Positions 22,743 to 30,580 of a stretch of 32,182 nucleotides of DNA are shown piece by piece. Numbering within the stretch: the stretch's first letter is position 1; each line of letters opens with the position of its first letter. This DNA comes from Flavobacteriaceae bacterium (GTDB lineage Bacteria; Bacteroidota; Bacteroidia; Flavobacteriales; Flavobacteriaceae): positions 1 to 32,182 of the forward strand of contig JAIXYI010000009.1 in assembly GCA_027490305.1 (NCBI GenBank). Reading direction: 5' to 3'. Both the position numbers and the translations under genes were made by a program. Below the pieces are notes generated by a model. That model saw only the letters and a program-made list of their open reading frames with translations. It was not told where the DNA came from and ran no database searches.

Positions 22743-22938
22743 ATGGTTTGACCATTAATACACAATGACGTAATTCGGGTTTCTCTTTGACAAACTGGAG
22801 GAGCCAGTCTGCCAATTGCTCAATCTCGTAAGGGAGTAGGCTTTTGAGTGCCTTTTCCAATTCCTTACAAAAAAGCCGTGGATCGAAACTCACTCTTTCG
22901 AGGATTTTTTTCGTGAACGTAATCCTGGTTTCCTGCAT
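22741..22938 (-). CDS. Small conserved protein of unknown function (65 residues)
   Basis: A 65-residue soluble protein beginning MQETRITFTKKILERVSFDP and continuing RLFCKELEKALKSLLPYEIE; I recall near-identical proteins in many flavobacteria, always as hypothetical. It is charged and helical with no motif of known function. The ATG at 22938 is the start; an in-frame TTG at 22977 lies within the -7 box (22975-22982) and cannot be transcribed as a leader. Divergent from the iron-permease gene across a 440-base gap. Confidence 0.75.
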   Translation of the reverse strand: MQETRITFTKKILERVSFDPRLFCKELEKALKSLLPYEIEQLADWLLQFVKEKPELRHCVLMVKP

Positions 22939-22974
22939 AGACGTTTCGTTAATAGTAGATGTAAGATCGTAGTT

Positions 22975-22982
22975 CAAAAGTA
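22975..22982 (-). promoter_or_regulatory. -7 promoter box of the 65-residue protein gene
   Basis: The minus strand reads TACTTTTG, exact consensus, 36 bases before the ATG at 22938. Confidence 0.6.
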
Positions 22983-22994
22983 GAAATTTTAGTA

Positions 22995-23014
22995 TTACGA
23001 AATCGATTTCATAA
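22995..23014. promoter_or_regulatory. 20-bp near-perfect palindrome; candidate operator
   Basis: GAAATCGATTTC (22999-23010) is a perfect palindrome, extended on both sides by TTA/TAA with one mismatch. It starts 12 bases upstream of the -7 box of the 65-residue protein gene, over its -33 region. Confidence 0.5.
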
Positions 23015-23040
23015 CGTTTTTTTAGGCTATTTTCTTCAAA

Positions 23041-23340
23041 TTGCGACTGCCTTTAAAATTTAAGTCGCAACCCCTTACAAAATTGGCGCAAAAGGCAAAC
23101 GGCTGCCTCCCGGACCGCAATGGGACGATGGTACCGACGCGTCACGACGCCTTCTTCTCCATCTTCTTCGAATGTCGGGAACGGAATGTCGGGAACGGAA
23201 TGTCGCAACCTTCGTCCGCATGCTTACCGGTGGTACAAAGTTGGCGATCGCATCGTGGTCGGCTTTACAAAATCGTCCTGCTAACTTATATCCCGACCGA
23301 CACTATTTGTAAGTTTTACGACAGGGGTTGTAACAGTTGC
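23041..23340. repeat. Non-coding region with several short repeats
   Basis: The 440 bases between the 65-residue protein gene (22938) and the permease gene (23380) hold no recognised gene. Visible structure: TTGCGACT (23041-23048) with its complement AGTCGCAA (23063-23070); two exact 14-base units AATGTCGGGAACGG at 23171-23184 and 23185-23198, followed by a partial third; and TACAAAATTGGCG (about 23078) recurring with one change near 23235. No -7 box for the permease gene was found. It may be a degraded repeat element or an RNA leader. Confidence 0.45.
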
Positions 23341-23379
23341 GCAGGGTAATTTCCAGACGTTTGGAAGTAAAAACACCCC

Positions 23380-23907
23380 ATGAAAAAGCCCTCCCTCATT
23401 ACACAAAAGCCAAAGCGAAACCTGTTCGACTCCTTCGCTACCCACGTCACAAAAGCGACCGGAACCACATGGGCATTTGGCACTGCCTTGGGTGTGGTCG
23501 TCCTATGGGCGGTCACGGGACCTCTGTTTGCGTTTTCGGAAACCTGGCAACTCGTCATCAACACCGGCACGACCATCGTTACGTTCCTGATGGTCTTCCT
23601 TATCCAAAAGGCGCAAAACAAAGACTCGCTGGCCATCCAACTCAAACTGAACGAACTGGTGGCCTCTCATGAATACGCGAGTAACCGGCTGGTTGACATT
23701 GAGGGGATGACAGAGGAAGAAATGCTGGTCATCCAGAAATACTACGTCTACCTCAGCAAACTGACGAAGAAGGAAGGGTCGCTGCAAAGCACCCATTCGA
23801 TTGACGAAGCCCGCGAGCAACACGAATTCAAAGAAGATCTTCAGGAGCAGCATCCCCGTAAGGCAAAGGGCACGAAGTCAAAATCTCGGAAATCGTCGTC
23901 GCGGTAG
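23380..23907 (+). CDS. Low-affinity iron permease family protein
   Basis: A 175-residue membrane protein of the Iron_permease family (PF04120 type). Two transmembrane segments are visible: ATGTTWAFGTALGVVVLWAV and WQLVINTGTTIVTFLMVFLI, followed by the family's IQKAQNKDSLAIQLKLNELV motif. The C-terminal 50 residues are acidic and then strongly basic (KAKGTKSKSRKSSSR), unlike the core. Family naming comes from fungal Fet4-like proteins; transport by the bacterial short forms is not proven. With dps and VIT it is one of three iron-related genes in the window, but they are not co-transcribed. Confidence 0.85.
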   Translation: MKKPSLITQKPKRNLFDSFATHVTKATGTTWAFGTALGVVVLWAVTGPLFAFSETWQLVINTGTTIVTFLMVFLIQKAQNKDSLAIQLKLNELVASHEYASNRLVDIEGMTEEEMLVIQKYYVYLSKLTKKEGSLQSTHSIDEAREQHEFKEDLQEQHPRKAKGTKSKSRKSSSR

Positions 23908-23953
23908 GGAATAGTGTATAAGAATAGCATAAAATCATGTAAAGGCAACGTTC

Positions 23954-24118
23954 GTGCGGTCGGCTACTTTTACAAAAACAAAACGTATTAACCTCCTGCT
24001 TTTTTTCTTTGGCTGTAGCCTACTCTTCGCCGGATGTGCCCATTGCGACGACGAGGCCGAATTTAGCGAAGAAGCGCGCTTTCATGCTACAGACACGACG
24101 GCCGTCTTACAACCGTAG
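23954..24118 (+). CDS. Possible small lipoprotein (54 residues, GTG start)
   Basis: An open frame from the GTG at 23954 to the TAG at 24116-24118. Its first 27 residues look like a lipoprotein signal peptide: basic N-terminal residues (TKTKR), a hydrophobic core (INLLLFFFGCSLL) and a lipobox (LFAGC) at residue 28. The mature part is short and acidic (AHCDDEAEFSEEARFHATDT). A strong terminator follows at 24154. A complication is a TACTTTTA box at 23965-23972, inside the proposed start region; if that is the promoter, the start would have to be a rare codon further in. No family recognised. Confidence 0.45.
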   Translation: MRSATFTKTKRINLLLFFFGCSLLFAGCAHCDDEAEFSEEARFHATDTTAVLQP

Positions 24119-24153
24119 CCTCTTTATTATCTCTATATATTTTGTTTGGTTAG

Positions 24154-24183
24154 GAACCGTGGCGTAGGTCACGGTTCTTTTTT
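24154..24183 (+). terminator. Strong hairpin terminator
   Basis: Stem GAACCGTG/CACGGTTC (24154-24161 and 24170-24177) followed by a run of Ts on the plus strand; it ends the permease/lipoprotein transcript and touches the end of the converging AsmA-like gene. Confidence 0.85.
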
Positions 24184-25706
24184 TACAGGATGATTTTTTG
24201 CATGCCTTCCTCGACGTTTCGCCACAGGAAGTTGTAAAAAGACGCGTCGGGCTTGCGGGTCACGGCGACGGACGTCGACTTTATCTTGTCATTGGTATCA
24301 TTTGCTACGAGCGCGTTGCCTATTGCAGATGCAATTCTGTTCTCGCGCGACGGCTTCTTTTTCCGGTATACGCGTATTTTCAGGTCATCATACCGCATCC
24401 CCACCGTTCCCTTGCTGTCGTGGTCGTTGCCCGTGATGTCGAAGGCGACCAACGCGAGTTTTCCGCGGGTTTTGACGTTGCTATACGGCTCGGTGAACGG
24501 ATCTAGTTTATGCGCATCGAAATCGAGGATGTGTCCGCGGATGCGAAAACCATCCTGTTTGTCGAGCACGTTGAAAGTCCAGTCGACCTTCAGTGTCGTT
24601 TCCTTCATAAAGCGTGTTTGGATGGCAATTTGCACATCCGGAAGTTGCTGACGTCCATAACCGCTGTGGAGCGCGCGCGCGTTGAGATCGAACTGGGAAA
24701 ACGTGAGTTGGCCCGCGCCGCGTGCGTTCAACTGTTCTTCATAAACAATACGGGCGTTGCCGATAGCCAGCGTCTCCAGATCAAGATCGAAGGGCAATTC
24801 ACGGAGCAACTTATTATACAGCGGGCGTTTTCGGGTATCATCGGGTGTCCGCTTATCACGGTAGATAAAAGCATCGGCACCGTGAAGGTCAAGACGGCGG
24901 GCGGTAAGGAAGAAACGTTTGTTGCGCACACCCCATTCCATGTCAGACAATGCGATGGTTTGGGCCGCTAACCGGTAGAAATCCTTTTCTGTTTTCAATA
25001 GGGCCTGAAACTGGGCGCGTGTGATATCCGGTTGCAAGGCAAAACCTTCCATCCGTGCCGCTTCGGGTGTTACCAGAACGTGTGTGGCGGCAAGATGATA
25101 AACGGGGCCTGTTTTCCAAAAGAAATGGTGAGCTTCCACCTTGTAGTCATCAAACCGAAACGACAACGGCGCATCTTCTGTTGTGGGCGACCCGAGATTG
25201 GATATATGAACCCGTATCGCGTCCATACGGAGATAGGGCTGTTGTTCCCCTTTCCGGGCCATGGTGATCCGCCCGTTTTCGACCCGCACATTTGAAACCA
25301 GGAAAGAGAGAGGTTTGGATTTTCGGGAAGTACTTTTCGTGGTGTCGTTGACAATTCGAATATCGGGTTGTCGGACAGACAATTCCCGAAGGAATAAACC
25401 GCGGCCGGAAAGCAAACGCCAAAGGTGGACGCCCGAAATATCAACGGACGCGACAAATCCGGCGATGGTGTTGGGAGTACGGACGAAACCGGAAGGTTCT
25501 ACCGACAGTGAGTCGATGGAAACAGACCGCGACCAAAGAGAGACATCAAGCTTCTTGTAGGATATGGCATACCCATTGGCCTTTTGGTCAGACAGCCATT
25601 GTTCGAGTTTGTGATGCGCCCACCACTGGACCCCGAGCGCCAGTGTGAGAAGAGCGAGAACGGTTCCGATGAAATAGCGCAGGCGATAGAGAATAGGTGA
25701 TTGCAT
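24183..25706 (-). CDS. AsmA-like single-pass membrane protein of unknown function
   Basis: A 507-residue protein anchored by one N-terminal helix (YFIGTVLALLTLALGVQWWA) with a large periplasmic part of repeated beta-strand segments, e.g. VDISGVHLWRLLSGRGLFLR, ELSVRQPDIRIVND, NVRVENGRITMARKGEQQPY. This pattern fits AsmA/DUF748-type proteins, which form long beta-taco structures thought to bridge the envelope and carry lipids. The assignment is by layout, not by a diagnostic motif. The last 20 residues (NFLWRNVEEGMQKIIL) are amphipathic. No clear -7 box was found upstream of 25706. Confidence 0.65.
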   Translation of the reverse strand: MQSPILYRLRYFIGTVLALLTLALGVQWWAHHKLEQWLSDQKANGYAISYKKLDVSLWSRSVSIDSLSVEPSGFVRTPNTIAGFVASVDISGVHLWRLLSGRGLFLRELSVRQPDIRIVNDTTKSTSRKSKPLSFLVSNVRVENGRITMARKGEQQPYLRMDAIRVHISNLGSPTTEDAPLSFRFDDYKVEAHHFFWKTGPVYHLAATHVLVTPEAARMEGFALQPDITRAQFQALLKTEKDFYRLAAQTIALSDMEWGVRNKRFFLTARRLDLHGADAFIYRDKRTPDDTRKRPLYNKLLRELPFDLDLETLAIGNARIVYEEQLNARGAGQLTFSQFDLNARALHSGYGRQQLPDVQIAIQTRFMKETTLKVDWTFNVLDKQDGFRIRGHILDFDAHKLDPFTEPYSNVKTRGKLALVAFDITGNDHDSKGTVGMRYDDLKIRVYRKKKPSRENRIASAIGNALVANDTNDKIKSTSVAVTRKPDASFYNFLWRNVEEGMQKIIL

Positions 25707-25825
25707 TCTCTACAAGTTACGCATTAGCGCTGGAGTGCTTTCCGGATTTCGCGTTACTTTAACACCAATCCGCCGCAGCAGGCGAACGTTACTAGCATGC
25801 TAACAGATGCTCGGCAGCGTGATTT

Positions 25826-25840
25826 GTACCTTTTTGGTAC
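25826..25840. repeat. Short inverted repeat in the gap between the AsmA-like and repressor genes
   Basis: GTACC (25826-25830) and GGTAC (25836-25840) flank TTTTT. Apart from this and the terminator at 25923-25948, the 264-base gap 25707-25970 shows nothing recognisable. Confidence 0.4.
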
Positions 25841-25922
25841 GGAACGCAGGTCGACGCCATGATTGCGATTCAGACAAGCAATAGTGGCAACAAAAATGGA
25901 TTTGTTGTTTTCAGATTAAAAA

Positions 25923-25948
25923 AAAACCGCGGCTAAGTCCGCGGTTTT
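25923..25948 (-). terminator. Hairpin terminator of the S24-type repressor gene
   Basis: A perfect 10-base stem AAAACCGCGG/CCGCGGTTTT (25923-25932 and 25939-25948) with a six-base loop; on the minus strand it continues into a run of Ts. Confidence 0.85.
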
Positions 25949-25970
25949 CGATTGTATAACCTATCAACGT

Positions 25971-26669
25971 TTATTTTACGTCGGCCAATATTTGTTGGGA
26001 CGGCGTCGCATCGGATACCTTTAGTTCCTCTGTTTTTATGTCGTAACTTAAAACGCCAATGATCCGCCAGATTTCATCGATCTCGGTGAAAAGGAGCCGT
26101 ATATCATTGTAGCGCTTGTTCTCGTTAGTCAGGACGAGTTCACCCATATGCCCCGGATTGCCTGCGACTTTATTGACAAACATTCCTTTTTGTTTACTGA
26201 CGACCACTACCAGCCAGCTTTCACGCACGTCGTACAAAAATGTTTTCTCACAAATCACGAAGGTGTTTTCCTCGATCACCGGATACATATTGTTTCCGAC
26301 GACCTGAAAAGCCATAGATTGCTCGGTAGAGATGAACGGGAAATTGTACCTCGTCGTGCCTTCCATAAGTGCACCTCTGTCAGTACCTGCTGCGTATTGG
26401 AACAACACTTCGCGCTTCAATAGCGGGGTCTCGCTTGACAGCCCACTCAACCGATTTTTGCCAAGCAGTATCTCGTTTAAGTCTAACTCATACAGATCGC
26501 AGATGCGTATCAGCGCGTCATAATCGAGCGTATTCCGTTTCTTCCAGGTCGAAATCGTATTGGGCCTTACATTCAGGAATTCCGCTAACTGTATGTCTTT
26601 ACGTATTTTGAGTACCTCTTTCAAACGCGAAATAACTTCTGTCGCATTTTGAATATTTTTATCTTGCAT
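25971..26669 (-). CDS. CI/LexA-like repressor with S24 fold lacking the catalytic Ser
   Basis: A 232-residue DNA-binding protein. Residues about 10-70 form a CI-type helix-turn-helix (IQLAEFLNVRPNTISTWKKR). Residues about 110-215 resemble the S24 (LexA/CI) C-terminal fold: MAFQVVGNNMYPVIEENTFV, then SWLVVVVSKQKGMFVNKVAG. In peptidases of this family the nucleophile sits in G-x-S-M; here the position is Asn127 (G-N-N-M), so self-cleavage by the usual Ser-Lys pair is not expected. The ATG at 26669 is used rather than a TTG three codons upstream. No prophage genes are nearby, so it is probably a host regulator; the target is unknown. Confidence 0.82.
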   Translation of the reverse strand: MQDKNIQNATEVISRLKEVLKIRKDIQLAEFLNVRPNTISTWKKRNTLDYDALIRICDLYELDLNEILLGKNRLSGLSSETPLLKREVLFQYAAGTDRGALMEGTTRYNFPFISTEQSMAFQVVGNNMYPVIEENTFVICEKTFLYDVRESWLVVVVSKQKGMFVNKVAGNPGHMGELVLTNENKRYNDIRLLFTEIDEIWRIIGVLSYDIKTEELKVSDATPSQQILADVK

Positions 26670-26684
26670 ATTTCTCAAAACGTC

Positions 26685-26706
26685 ACTTAAGTACCGTAAT
26701 AATTAC
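26685..26706. promoter_or_regulatory. Two adjacent palindromes before the repressor gene; candidate autoregulatory operators
   Basis: ACTTAAGT (26685-26692) and GTAATAATTAC (26696-26706) are perfect palindromes, three bases apart, 16-37 bases upstream of the repressor ATG. CI-like repressors commonly bind palindromes in their own promoter region. No canonical -7 box was found here. Confidence 0.35.
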
Positions 26707-27135
26707 CTCTTTTATATTTTGTTCAATCTTTAAACAGCTTCAAAAAAACACGCAAAACAAAGAACGCCTGTGTGTTACAAAGGCTTCGCAGAAAATCGAG
26801 ATTCGTATTTTTTGAATAGGGTTTCCAACAAATGTATAATAAAATTTGTTAAAGAATATCTCAGAATACAGTTTTTACAAATTAATCGATTAAAGGCAAA
26901 AATAATCGACTATCACTGAGAAATATCCTGTTAATGCCAGTGCCAGCTACTTGATTTACATCCTCTACGGATGCGGAGTGCTACGTTGTTTATACAAATG
27001 ACCCGCCTGAGGGCCTTCCGCCTGTTATCACAGTAGTAACAGGGGATTTCATAGTGGCAAAAAACGAAGTAGACGATGTCAACAAATGTTAAGTACCTGA
27101 CGAAAAATGATGAAACCGCGACTGAGGTCCCTATA
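26707..27135. other. AT-rich non-coding gap with a dyad at 27021-27043
   Basis: About 430 bases between the repressor start region and the corA stop. The left half is AT-rich with no open frame worth reporting. A dyad CCTGTTA (27021-27027) / TAACAGG (27037-27043) with a 9-base spacer is the only clear structure; no T run follows on either strand. An unrecognised small RNA is possible but unsupported. Confidence 0.4.
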
Positions 27136-28218
27136 CTAAAACCACTTCTTCCGTTTAAAATAATACGCCATTCCGCCCGCTAATGTCACCATGATACCCC
27201 ATACGACAAAATACCCCATCCGACTGTGGAGCTCGGGCATATTGTCGAAGTTCATGCCATACACGCCTACAATAAATGTCAGTGGCATGAAGATAACCGA
27301 CACCACCGTCAGCACTTTCATAATCTCATTCATCCGGTGGCTCTGGGCGGAAAAATAGACATTGGAAGCGCTGTCAAGCGAGTTCATATCGTAGTCGATC
27401 TGCTCCAGCAATTCAAGTGATTTCTGGTGCAATCGGGCGAAAAACGTATAGTTCATCTTTTCGATCCCATCGAAGTCGTCATCGTCCTGCATACTTTTAA
27501 GATTCAGCAAGGCATCCCGCAAGGGCTGGATCGACCGTTTCAGAAATTGCAGCGTGTTTCGGCTTTTCTCAATTTTTTCGAGTATGTCGGGACGTTGGCT
27601 GGTTTTGGCTTCCAACAACAAATCCTCTATACAGTGCTCATCGTGCTCGAGGGTAATGTAAAAGTTATCCATTACCGACTCCAACAACAGATACAGCAAA
27701 TAGTCGTTCTTCTTCTTTCGCACCAAACCCGAATGGGTCTTGATTCGCTCTCGGATGTGGGTAAAGAAGTCACTCCGCTTTTCCTGGAACGATATCAGTG
27801 TATTGTTGCGCAACAGGAAACTGATCTGTTCAATGCGTATATGGTCATAGTCAACACCAGGCAAGATCGATTTGATACTGAAAAAAAGCGTTTCGTTCAG
27901 CTCTTCCATCTTCGAGCGTTTGTTGACGTTGAGTACGTCCCCGATGATAAAATGGTCAATGTTTAACGCCTCTCCCAGACGGCGTACAAGATCCGTGTCA
28001 TGCAAACCATGGAGGTTCAGCCACTTGACGTCATTTTCCTGCAACGGATCCCCGATTTCCTTTTTCACCCGCTCCAGCGAGACGTTCTTATATTCCTCAT
28101 ATCCATTGTCGTCGTATACGAACAATTGCATCGAAACCGGCTCACTGGTGTGGACGCCGGTGTAGGTAAAAAGGTCGGCACTAACCGAGCGCGACTGTTT
28201 GTATTTGATCCGCTTCAA
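27136..28218 (-). CDS. corA: CorA-family magnesium/cobalt transporter, TTG start
   Basis: A 360-residue pentameric Mg2+ channel subunit. The cytoplasmic funnel domain is mostly charged helix (residues 1-295) and two transmembrane helices lie at the end (VLTVVSVIFMPLTFIVGVYG and GYFVVWGIMVTLAGGMAYYF) with the selectivity motif YGMNFDNMPEL between them. The first codon is TTG at 28218: an in-frame stop lies six codons upstream and no ATG occurs until residue 30. A -7 box at 28235-28242 supports this. It is divergent from hutI. Confidence 0.93.
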   Translation of the reverse strand: MKRIKYKQSRSVSADLFTYTGVHTSEPVSMQLFVYDDNGYEEYKNVSLERVKKEIGDPLQENDVKWLNLHGLHDTDLVRRLGEALNIDHFIIGDVLNVNKRSKMEELNETLFFSIKSILPGVDYDHIRIEQISFLLRNNTLISFQEKRSDFFTHIRERIKTHSGLVRKKKNDYLLYLLLESVMDNFYITLEHDEHCIEDLLLEAKTSQRPDILEKIEKSRNTLQFLKRSIQPLRDALLNLKSMQDDDDFDGIEKMNYTFFARLHQKSLELLEQIDYDMNSLDSASNVYFSAQSHRMNEIMKVLTVVSVIFMPLTFIVGVYGMNFDNMPELHSRMGYFVVWGIMVTLAGGMAYYFKRKKWF

Positions 28219-28234
28219 TCCGGGAATTTTAGCC

Positions 28235-28242
28235 TAAAGATA
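28235..28242 (-). promoter_or_regulatory. -7 promoter box of corA
   Basis: The minus strand reads TATCTTTA, 17 bases before the TTG start at 28218. The divergent hutI box is only 22 bases away. Confidence 0.6.
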
Positions 28243-28263
28243 GGAGTTTTTCGCCCTGCTCGT

Positions 28264-28271
28264 TACCTTTA
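28264..28271 (+). promoter_or_regulatory. -7 promoter box of hutI
   Basis: TACCTTTA, 16 bases before the ATG at 28288. It excludes the much longer frame opening at 28000, which would overlap corA by more than 200 bases. Confidence 0.65.
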
Positions 28272-28287
28272 CCAAAAATCCAAACGC

Positions 28288-29526
28288 ATGCTGACGCTGT
28301 TTACCCATATCCGTGAATTGTTGCAAATACGCGAACCGGGCGTATCGTGGGTAGCGGGTTCCGATATGACAATCCTACCCAAAATAGACCATGCCTGGCT
28401 GCTGGTAGAAGACGGCATCATTCGCGATTTCGGGGCTATGGACGAACTTCCTAATGTGCAGCCCGACCGCAAAGTGAACTGTTCGGGCCGCGTGGTGCTT
28501 CCGGCCTGGTGTGACAGCCACACGCATTTGGTATATGCCGGAAACCGCATACAGGAATTTGTCGATCGGATCAACGGACTTTCCTACGAAGAAATTGCCA
28601 ACCGCGGTGGTGGCATCCTCAATTCGGCCCAGCGGCTGAATGATACAGACGAAGATACGCTTTACCAAGAATCGGCGACGCGACTCGAAGCACTCATGCG
28701 ACTCGGAACCGGGGCGATCGAAATCAAATCCGGTTATGGCCTTACGGTGGAAGGCGAACTAAAAATGTTACGGGTGATCCGGCGACTTCGTGACGCGTAT
28801 CCGGTGGCGATTCGGGCGTCGTTTTTGGGCGCACATGCGTTCCCGGCAGCGTATAAAGAAGACCATGAAGGCTACATCAAACGGATTATCGACGAGATGC
28901 TACCCCGGATAGCGGAAGAAGGACTTGCCGACTACATCGACGCCTTTTTGGAAACGGGCTATTTTTCGGTTGACGAAACCGTCCGGATCATGGAGGCAGG
29001 AAAAAAGTACGGTCTAATTCCTAAAATACACGTCAATCAGTTCACCGCCATCGGTGGTGTTCGGGCTTGCGTCGAACACGATGCCCTGAGTGTCGACCAC
29101 TTGGAGATCGTAGAGGATGACGATATCGAAGCGTTGAAAAACAGTAGAACAATGCCGGTTGCACTTCCCTCCTGTTCCTACTTTATCAGCATCCCTTACA
29201 CGCCCGCCCGACGGTTGCTTTCTGCCGGACTTCCGTTGGCAGTCGCAAGTGATTTTAATCCGGGCACGACGCCCTCGGGTAATATGAATTTTGTGGTGGC
29301 AACGGCTTGTATCAAAATGAAAATGACGCCCGAAGAAGCGATCAATGCCGCCACGCTGAATGGTGCGTATGCAATGGGTCTGGAGACATCCCACGGAAGT
29401 ATCACCCGCGGGAAACGGGCCAATTTGATTGTAACCAAACCCGTTACCTCGTTTTACGAACTGCCATACGCCTTCGGCTCGAACCTGATTCAGGACGTGA
29501 TGATCGAAGGGGAATTCATCGCTTAA
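28288..29526 (+). CDS. hutI: Imidazolonepropionase (histidine degradation)
   Basis: A 412-residue amidohydrolase that opens the imidazolone ring in the third step of histidine breakdown, giving N-formimino-glutamate. The metal site H-x-H is in WCDSHTHLVYAGNRIQEF; GGGILNSAQRL, GTGAIEIKSGYGLTVEGELK and FLGAHAFPAAYKE are HutI signatures, and ASDFNPGTTPSGNMNFV holds the last catalytic Asp. Full length for the family. The pathway's next enzyme, HutG, lies at 30581; hutU and hutH are not in the window. Confidence 0.95.
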   Translation: MLTLFTHIRELLQIREPGVSWVAGSDMTILPKIDHAWLLVEDGIIRDFGAMDELPNVQPDRKVNCSGRVVLPAWCDSHTHLVYAGNRIQEFVDRINGLSYEEIANRGGGILNSAQRLNDTDEDTLYQESATRLEALMRLGTGAIEIKSGYGLTVEGELKMLRVIRRLRDAYPVAIRASFLGAHAFPAAYKEDHEGYIKRIIDEMLPRIAEEGLADYIDAFLETGYFSVDETVRIMEAGKKYGLIPKIHVNQFTAIGGVRACVEHDALSVDHLEIVEDDDIEALKNSRTMPVALPSCSYFISIPYTPARRLLSAGLPLAVASDFNPGTTPSGNMNFVVATACIKMKMTPEEAINAATLNGAYAMGLETSHGSITRGKRANLIVTKPVTSFYELPYAFGSNLIQDVMIEGEFIA

Positions 29527-29530
29527 AAAA

Positions 29531-29553
29531 AACGCCCGTTTATCACGGACGTT
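29531..29553 (-). terminator. Terminator between hutI and the coiled-coil protein gene
   Basis: Stem AACGCCCGT/ACGGACGTT (29531-29539 and 29545-29553) with one imperfect pair that becomes G-U on the minus strand, where eight Ts follow. Confidence 0.7.
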
Positions 29554-29584
29554 TTCTTCTTGAATTAATAACTAACAGAAGCGT

Positions 29585-30475
29585 TTATTTCAGGGTGAAG
29601 GTCGTTTTCGACACCAACTCTGATTTATCGAAGATGTTGACGAAGTAACTTCCTTTCGCGAATTCTTTTCCTTTTCCATCCAGATAGTTGCACACGTCAA
29701 CGGCTTCGTTGTTGTATTCAACCGTCACCGGAAAACTATACGTCAGGGTCATATCGTCAAAAGTCTCTGTTTTCTTATCGCCCAACACGTTGTTCTTACT
29801 GTCGATGACCTGCACATAATAGGTCTTCTCTCCCGATTTCGCGATCGCATTCGCCGCAAGGGCAAAACACACTTTCACCTGGTCGGCACGACTGGCGCGT
29901 TCGGTTTCGATTTGTTTACCGGAACTACGGACTTTTACCGGCTGCGTGCGCAGGTTCATTACCACGATTTTCTGGCCTTTCTCAACTGTTTTGGCAAGGT
30001 TCACATTCTGGATGACCAGCGTATCGTTGAGTTTCTTTTGCTGCCCCAAAGCCATTGAGGTGCTGTCACGTTCGACGGTGAGGCGCTGGTTGTCGGTTTT
30101 CAACTGGTCGTTTTCGGCCACGAGTTGCTTCATCTTTGCGCTTAACTGTTGGTATTGCGCTCTGTATTTCCGCAAGGAATCGGCATCCCCTTTTGACTTT
30201 TTGAGATCGTCCATCAATTTAACGACTTTATCGCGCTCGGCAATCAGTTCGTCAGAGAGTGCGGTTTTGGCTGCGATGGCATCGTCATACGTACTTTTGA
30301 GTTCGGCCAGTTCGTCAAGCACTTTTTCCTTCTCTGATTTCTCGGTCGTGAGTTCGGTGTTCATTTTATTGGCGTCCGTCGTCATCTTGAAGATGTAGGC
30401 AAGGCTTCCGAGCAACAGCAAGGCCAGCACCACAATGATGGCTTTGAGGCTCGAGGTATTCTTCTGGTTGTCCAT
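29585..30475 (-). CDS. Coiled-coil membrane protein of unknown function
   Basis: A 296-residue protein with an N-terminal membrane anchor (AIIVVLALLLLGSLAYIF, about residues 12-29), a long heptad coiled coil (about 35-165: ELTTEKSEKEKVLDELAELK ... LKTDNQRLTVERDS) and a C-terminal beta-rich domain (about 170-296: KIVVMNLRTQPVKVRSSGKQ, YYVQVIDSKNNVLGDKKTET, KGSYFVNIFDKSELVSKTTF). Some flavobacterial homologues are misnamed chromosome partitioning proteins; I see no ParA motif. It sits between hutI and hutG on the opposite strand, a layout I recall from relatives, but nothing ties it to histidine breakdown. Confidence 0.75.
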   Translation of the reverse strand: MDNQKNTSSLKAIIVVLALLLLGSLAYIFKMTTDANKMNTELTTEKSEKEKVLDELAELKSTYDDAIAAKTALSDELIAERDKVVKLMDDLKKSKGDADSLRKYRAQYQQLSAKMKQLVAENDQLKTDNQRLTVERDSTSMALGQQKKLNDTLVIQNVNLAKTVEKGQKIVVMNLRTQPVKVRSSGKQIETERASRADQVKVCFALAANAIAKSGEKTYYVQVIDSKNNVLGDKKTETFDDMTLTYSFPVTVEYNNEAVDVCNYLDGKGKEFAKGSYFVNIFDKSELVSKTTFTLK

Positions 30476-30546
30476 TGGATTTTGATTATTTTCCCACTAA
30501 ATTAAAATAGTGTGGAAGAACGGTTACAGATATTAACGTAAGTTTA

Positions 30547-30554
30547 TACATTTA
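30547..30554 (+). promoter_or_regulatory. -7 promoter box of hutG
   Basis: TACATTTA, 26 bases before the ATG at 30581. Confidence 0.6.
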
Positions 30555-30580
30555 GGGACCCGAAACCAAACGCTTTCCGA

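Noticed and set aside
27427..27966. Plus-strand open frame opposite corA
   Set aside because: Antisense to an intact CorA with the GMN motif; a reading-frame shadow.
28000..28287. Longer N terminus for HutI
   Set aside because: It would overlap corA by over 200 bases and precede the promoter at 28264-28271; the family start is near 28288.
29946..30398. Plus-strand open frame opposite the coiled-coil protein
   Set aside because: Ser/Phe-rich composition is the expected antisense of a Lys/Glu coiled coil.
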